From: Leifsonia sp. TF02-11
GTDB lineage: Bacteria > Actinomycetota > Actinomycetes > Actinomycetales > Microbacteriaceae
Direction: 5' to 3'
DNA: 33,980 nt
NCBI RefSeq assembly: GCF_017565305.1
Contig: NZ_JAGEKP010000028.1
Location: 1-33,980, forward strand
Below the pieces are notes generated by a model that was not told the DNA's origin, did not search any database, and saw nothing but the letters and a program-made list of their open reading frames with translations. A program made the translations under genes and the position numbers. Shown here piece by piece: positions 31,112 to 33,980 of the stretch (the stretch's first letter is position 1; each line of letters begins with the position of its first letter).

Positions 31112-33823
31112 CTAGTCCAGATGTGCCGCCGTGGACGGCCTCGGCTCACTCTGGGCTGCGCGATTGAATTCAGCTCGCGCTGCCGTCCGGGATGCATCCA
31201 AAGTCTCTTCGATGGGTGTGCGCTGCATCATCTCTACGAGCTGCGTTTTCGCGGAAGCCTGGGTCGGCGCGACGAGAACGATGTCGTTCGTACTCTTGCC
31301 TCGAGTGAGGCCAACGTACAGTCCCGCGGCGTCGATGCCGGGTCCAACAAGCGCGCGATCTGTCGTTTCGCCCTGGACTCCGTAGACAGTCGACGCATAG
31401 CCAAGGTGCATGTGGGCGTTCGCGTATTCGCGTGTGACCATTTTGAGATCGGTCGAGTCTGAGGTCGATGCAAGAACAACATGGGCCTCGGTTATTCGCT
31501 TGACTGTCCAATGCTGACGGTTTTGAACGGCGGCCTGCCGATCGTTTCGACGAGTCTGGACGACGTCTCCGACGAAGATTGCCTGGCCGCCCTGTCCAGA
31601 TGTGGACTGAGAAGTGTCAAGTTCGCCGGCTCGGATTCTCTGATTTTGGATGTCCTCACTTACGGCCAGCGCTTCAGCGTGCGTTGAAGCAACCAGGGCA
31701 ATCGTCTGCCGCTGCTCGTTCGCCTCGAACCAGGCAGAGACCATTTTGGTTCGAGCCTCGTACTCGCTATTCGCAAGAACTACGTGGCCAGTGTGGACTA
31801 GTTCGTCGGCGACGATCTCGGATCCCTCGCGACCATTTGGATCGCGCAACCTGAGTGTCAGCTCTGCCCAGGAGGGATCCGTGAACCGATGGATCGCCGT
31901 AAGTTCGACCTGATCCGCGGAGTGAGCCCAGAAGAGAGCCATCGCCCCGGAGTGTCCGACCGGCAGCGCCTGACGTTCGTCGCCGATCAGTGCCACCGTC
32001 GACTGAGTTCGTTCCAACACCTGGACAAGTGCGTTGGCTGACTCAAGATCGAGCATCCCGGCCTCATCCACTACGATCCGGTCACCGGGATAAATCGCAA
32101 TGCGCGGACCGTCGTACGCGACTCCTGTATCGCGATCAAGCTCGCCGACCTGAAGACAGCGCCAAACAGTTGCGCCGGCCTCGTCCACCGCCCAACGCCA
32201 GCCATGGTCGTGCAACAGCTGATGCAGCGATGACGACGCGCTCTGTGTTTCACGTCCGGCCACGGCAGCCGCTTTCTTCGTCGGTGCAACGATAATCATC
32301 CTCCGCCCACGACGTCGAAGGGCTGCGCCGGCGACCTTAAGCATCGTCGTCTTGCCCGTCCCTGCAGCGCCGGAGATCGCCACACTTCTCGAGCTCCCAG
32401 CTATGACCGCCGCACCAGCAACTTGTCCTCTGTCGAGCGAACGCGCTGGTTCAATTGCTTGTCCAACTTCCTTCACCTCGGCGGCGCTCAGCGCGCTGCC
32501 CGGGATGGAAATCCGTTCGACTCTTTGCGCCAAAGTGGCCTTGAGAGTCGCGGTCGCCGTGGCCATCCGTCGCTTGATGTGCGCCGGGACGTTCGCGTCG
32601 CTGAGGAGTGTCACCGTGTGAGCGCTCGTGGCGTGGGCAACTACCTCGTCAACTAATGCTGCCAAGCGTTGCCGGTCGGCGACGACTCCAGAACTGGCGA
32701 TTGCCCGAATCACCCCGGCCCGGACGTCCAAGTCGCTGAATCTTCCTCCCGTACGGGTCGATCGGGCATCCGCATCGACAATGGCCTTCGCGGCGAGGAT
32801 CTCGACGTCGAGTTCTTCGAAGGCGACCGGTCGCGTCACTGCTATCGTCCGCGGTCGGCTCAGATCCGGGTCGGCGTTTAGCATCTCTGCTGTCACCATG
32901 GAGGACCAGTCGTCCTCGCTCAGCGGCCCCGGCTTGTTCGGCCGGCCGGCTGCCCACGCCCACTGGTCAACCTGAGCCAGCACCGTGGAGGACGGCTCCT
33001 CACCCGGGTGTTGCTCCCTCCACGTGCGGAGGTGATCCGCCTTGTTTGCTTCGATCTGTGCGGACCGCTTCGAAAGCGGCTGCACAACATGCCGCAGTTG
33101 CGCGATCTCCCCATCCGAATCTAGTGTGAAGCCTTTGGCTGCCAGCGCGGCTATCCACACAGGATCGGTCCTAGAAGCGAGGTCCCCCTCCGCATTCACG
33201 ACGTTCTGGAACCGCAACGCCACCCGTGTGTCGACGTTTGACCACTTCCCGTTCACGCCCTGGACTTTGACGTTCAACCACAGGTGACGGTGCTTGTGCG
33301 GGTCCAGCGAACGGGACCGTTCATGCCGCAGCTCGACAACCTCGATCCTGGCAAGATCTTCCCGGATGGCACCCTGCTTGCCTCGGCGGGCGTTGAGCTC
33401 GCTCTGCCACAGCTTCACGATGCGGTCCCGCAACCGGTCCTGCAGATCCTCGTACGCGGCCGCCAAATCCGCGTCCAGCATCGCCGCGATCGAGAACGAC
33501 TTGGGTGCGTTGATCGTCGCATCGAGGATGAGATCAGCGACAGGCGACTCCAGGTCTCGGCCACGGCGCTCGCCGCTGAGCGGGTCGACACCGTCCACCC
33601 AATCCTTCAGCTGTGACCGCGTTAGAAGGTCCTCTCGGATGGCGCCATTCTCGACGATGTACCGGGTCATGACCGCGTCCGCATAGCCGGCCGCAGCGAG
33701 TACGCCGTCGGCAGTTTTGGCCGTCAGGGTCGCATCACAGACGCCCCCGAAGGCGTAATGCACAGCCTGCTTGACCCCCTGGGCTGCCTGCCCGCGTTTC
33801 CAGCGCGCCACTCCACCTCTCAC
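31112..33823 (-). CDS. MobF-family relaxase-helicase (TraA/TraI-like)
   Basis: This 903-residue protein nicks oriT and unwinds the transferred strand. The N-terminal relaxase domain (about 1-300) has NAPKSFSIAAML (105-116) and the metal-binding histidine triad in DPHKHRHLWLN (His176, His178, His180); tyrosines at 23, 47 and 55 are candidates for the nucleophile. The C-terminal helicase has Walker A GAAGTGKTTML, Walker B VVDEAGML and the superfamily-1 motif GYASTVYGVQGETTDRAL, then LYVGLTRGK. GTG at 33823 is preferred because the text VRGGVARW begins there and GGAAG lies eight bases upstream; GTG 33811 and ATG 33862 are alternatives. Transfer motif copy 3 overlaps the start region. It points inward from the element's right side. 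Confidence 0.9.
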   Translation of the reverse strand: MRGGVARWKRGQAAQGVKQAVHYAFGGVCDATLTAKTADGVLAAAGYADAVMTRYIVENGAIREDLLTRSQLKDWVDGVDPLSGERRGRDLESPVADLILDATINAPKSFSIAAMLDADLAAAYEDLQDRLRDRIVKLWQSELNARRGKQGAIREDLARIEVVELRHERSRSLDPHKHRHLWLNVKVQGVNGKWSNVDTRVALRFQNVVNAEGDLASRTDPVWIAALAAKGFTLDSDGEIAQLRHVVQPLSKRSAQIEANKADHLRTWREQHPGEEPSSTVLAQVDQWAWAAGRPNKPGPLSEDDWSSMVTAEMLNADPDLSRPRTIAVTRPVAFEELDVEILAAKAIVDADARSTRTGGRFSDLDVRAGVIRAIASSGVVADRQRLAALVDEVVAHATSAHTVTLLSDANVPAHIKRRMATATATLKATLAQRVERISIPGSALSAAEVKEVGQAIEPARSLDRGQVAGAAVIAGSSRSVAISGAAGTGKTTMLKVAGAALRRRGRRMIIVAPTKKAAAVAGRETQSASSSLHQLLHDHGWRWAVDEAGATVWRCLQVGELDRDTGVAYDGPRIAIYPGDRIVVDEAGMLDLESANALVQVLERTQSTVALIGDERQALPVGHSGAMALFWAHSADQVELTAIHRFTDPSWAELTLRLRDPNGREGSEIVADELVHTGHVVLANSEYEARTKMVSAWFEANEQRQTIALVASTHAEALAVSEDIQNQRIRAGELDTSQSTSGQGGQAIFVGDVVQTRRNDRQAAVQNRQHWTVKRITEAHVVLASTSDSTDLKMVTREYANAHMHLGYASTVYGVQGETTDRALVGPGIDAAGLYVGLTRGKSTNDIVLVAPTQASAKTQLVEMMQRTPIEETLDASRTAARAEFNRAAQSEPRPSTAAHLD

Positions 33824-33824
33824 A

Positions 33825-33840
33825 CTTAGAACTTCCGGTT
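33825..33840 (-). promoter_or_regulatory. Transfer motif copy 3 at the relaxase start
   Basis: AACCGGAAGTTCTAAG on the minus strand is identical to the copies at 17493 and 25426. It ends one base before the chosen GTG start, so its GGAAG could serve as ribosome site here, unlike the other copies. GTGCGCGCCAAA lies about 20 bases farther upstream, as in copy 1. Confidence 0.65.
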
Positions 33841-33897
33841 GCGCGCGCCTTCCGGCACGCATTTGGCGCGCACATCTCGAAGAGTGCCTACGTGCAT

Positions 33898-33980
33898 TGC
33901 TATTTCTTTTCTATCTCCTTATCTCCGTCGTCCTAGTCGTCCTAGTCGTGTCTCGTTTCTGGTCTCGTCTCCGGTCTCGT
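33898..33980 (-). repeat. Pyrimidine-rich tandem repeats upstream of relaxase, possible oriT
   Basis: On the plus strand CGTCCTAGT is repeated at 33929-33937 and 33938-33946. A 12-base unit, TCTCGTTTCTGG then TCTCGTCTCCGG, with a third TCTCGT, fills 33951-33980. The whole stretch is almost free of plus-strand purines except G. Short iterated repeats with strand bias directly upstream of a relaxase gene are what an oriT or accessory-protein site looks like. The window ends inside it, so its full extent and any nick site are unseen. Confidence 0.5.

Noticed and set aside
33824-33862. ATG at 33862 as relaxase start
   Set aside because: The added residues are encoded by the repeated regulatory motif and GC-rich spacer, and have no ribosome site.
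33898-33980. CRISPR array
   Set aside because: Repeat units are 9-12 bp, contiguous and without unique spacers.

Overview
The window comes from a high-GC Gram-positive actinobacterium, probably Microbacteriaceae-like. This is inferred from strong G/C third-position bias, chains of genes joined by ATGA/GTGA overlaps, several apparently leaderless GTG starts, and actinobacterial families: CmtR, a SCO6880-type conjugation protein, DUF2834 and CcsB/ResC. Assignments rest on motifs and remembered family features; no database search was possible.

Left part (1-10310): a metal-resistance and envelope island. It holds a broken ctaG-like gene, a CopC-domain protein and a CDF metal exporter divergent from an ArsR/SmtB repressor with an intact alpha-5 zinc site. 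Next are a small zinc-ribbon protein and a membrane protein. A co-directional run follows: M23 peptidase, DsbA-like thioredoxin, small protein, lipoprotein, LspA and CcsB. Then come a CmtR-type repressor with a P1B metal ATPase, and remnants of a second lspA and of a ZIP transporter. The logic appears to be metal sensing, export, and exported-protein or cytochrome maturation.

Middle part (10311-13044): two degenerate copies of the 3' part of a tRNA-Met(CAT) gene, each followed by a hairpin. They bracket a 2.4-kb segment with a merR - membrane protein - DUF2834 operon. These look like att scars of successive integrations.

Right part (13045 to the end): an integrative conjugative element. It has a tyrosine integrase, an XRE repressor divergent from an excisionase-like HTH gene, and a sigma-like protein. 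A type IV secretion operon follows (cell-wall hydrolase, lipoprotein, small membrane proteins, VirB6/TrbL-like protein, SCO6880-like protein, VirB4-like ATPase, VirD4-like coupling protein, HNH-like and DUF4913-like proteins), then SSB. A MobF relaxase-helicase sits at the right end on the minus strand, with tandem repeats upstream of it that may be oriT. A 16-bp motif (AACCGGAAGTTCTAAG) precedes or overlaps the starts of three transfer units and suggests a shared regulon.

Between SSB and the relaxase (about 26000-31100) lies cargo that looks less GC-biased by eye and has features of anti-phage or abortive-infection genes: two HEPN-motif proteins (one frameshifted), a multi-TM protein followed by two tiny proteins that resemble each other, a TM-anchored coiled-coil protein and a possible degenerate restriction-endonuclese-like protein. 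This cargo is the best candidate for an undescribed system.
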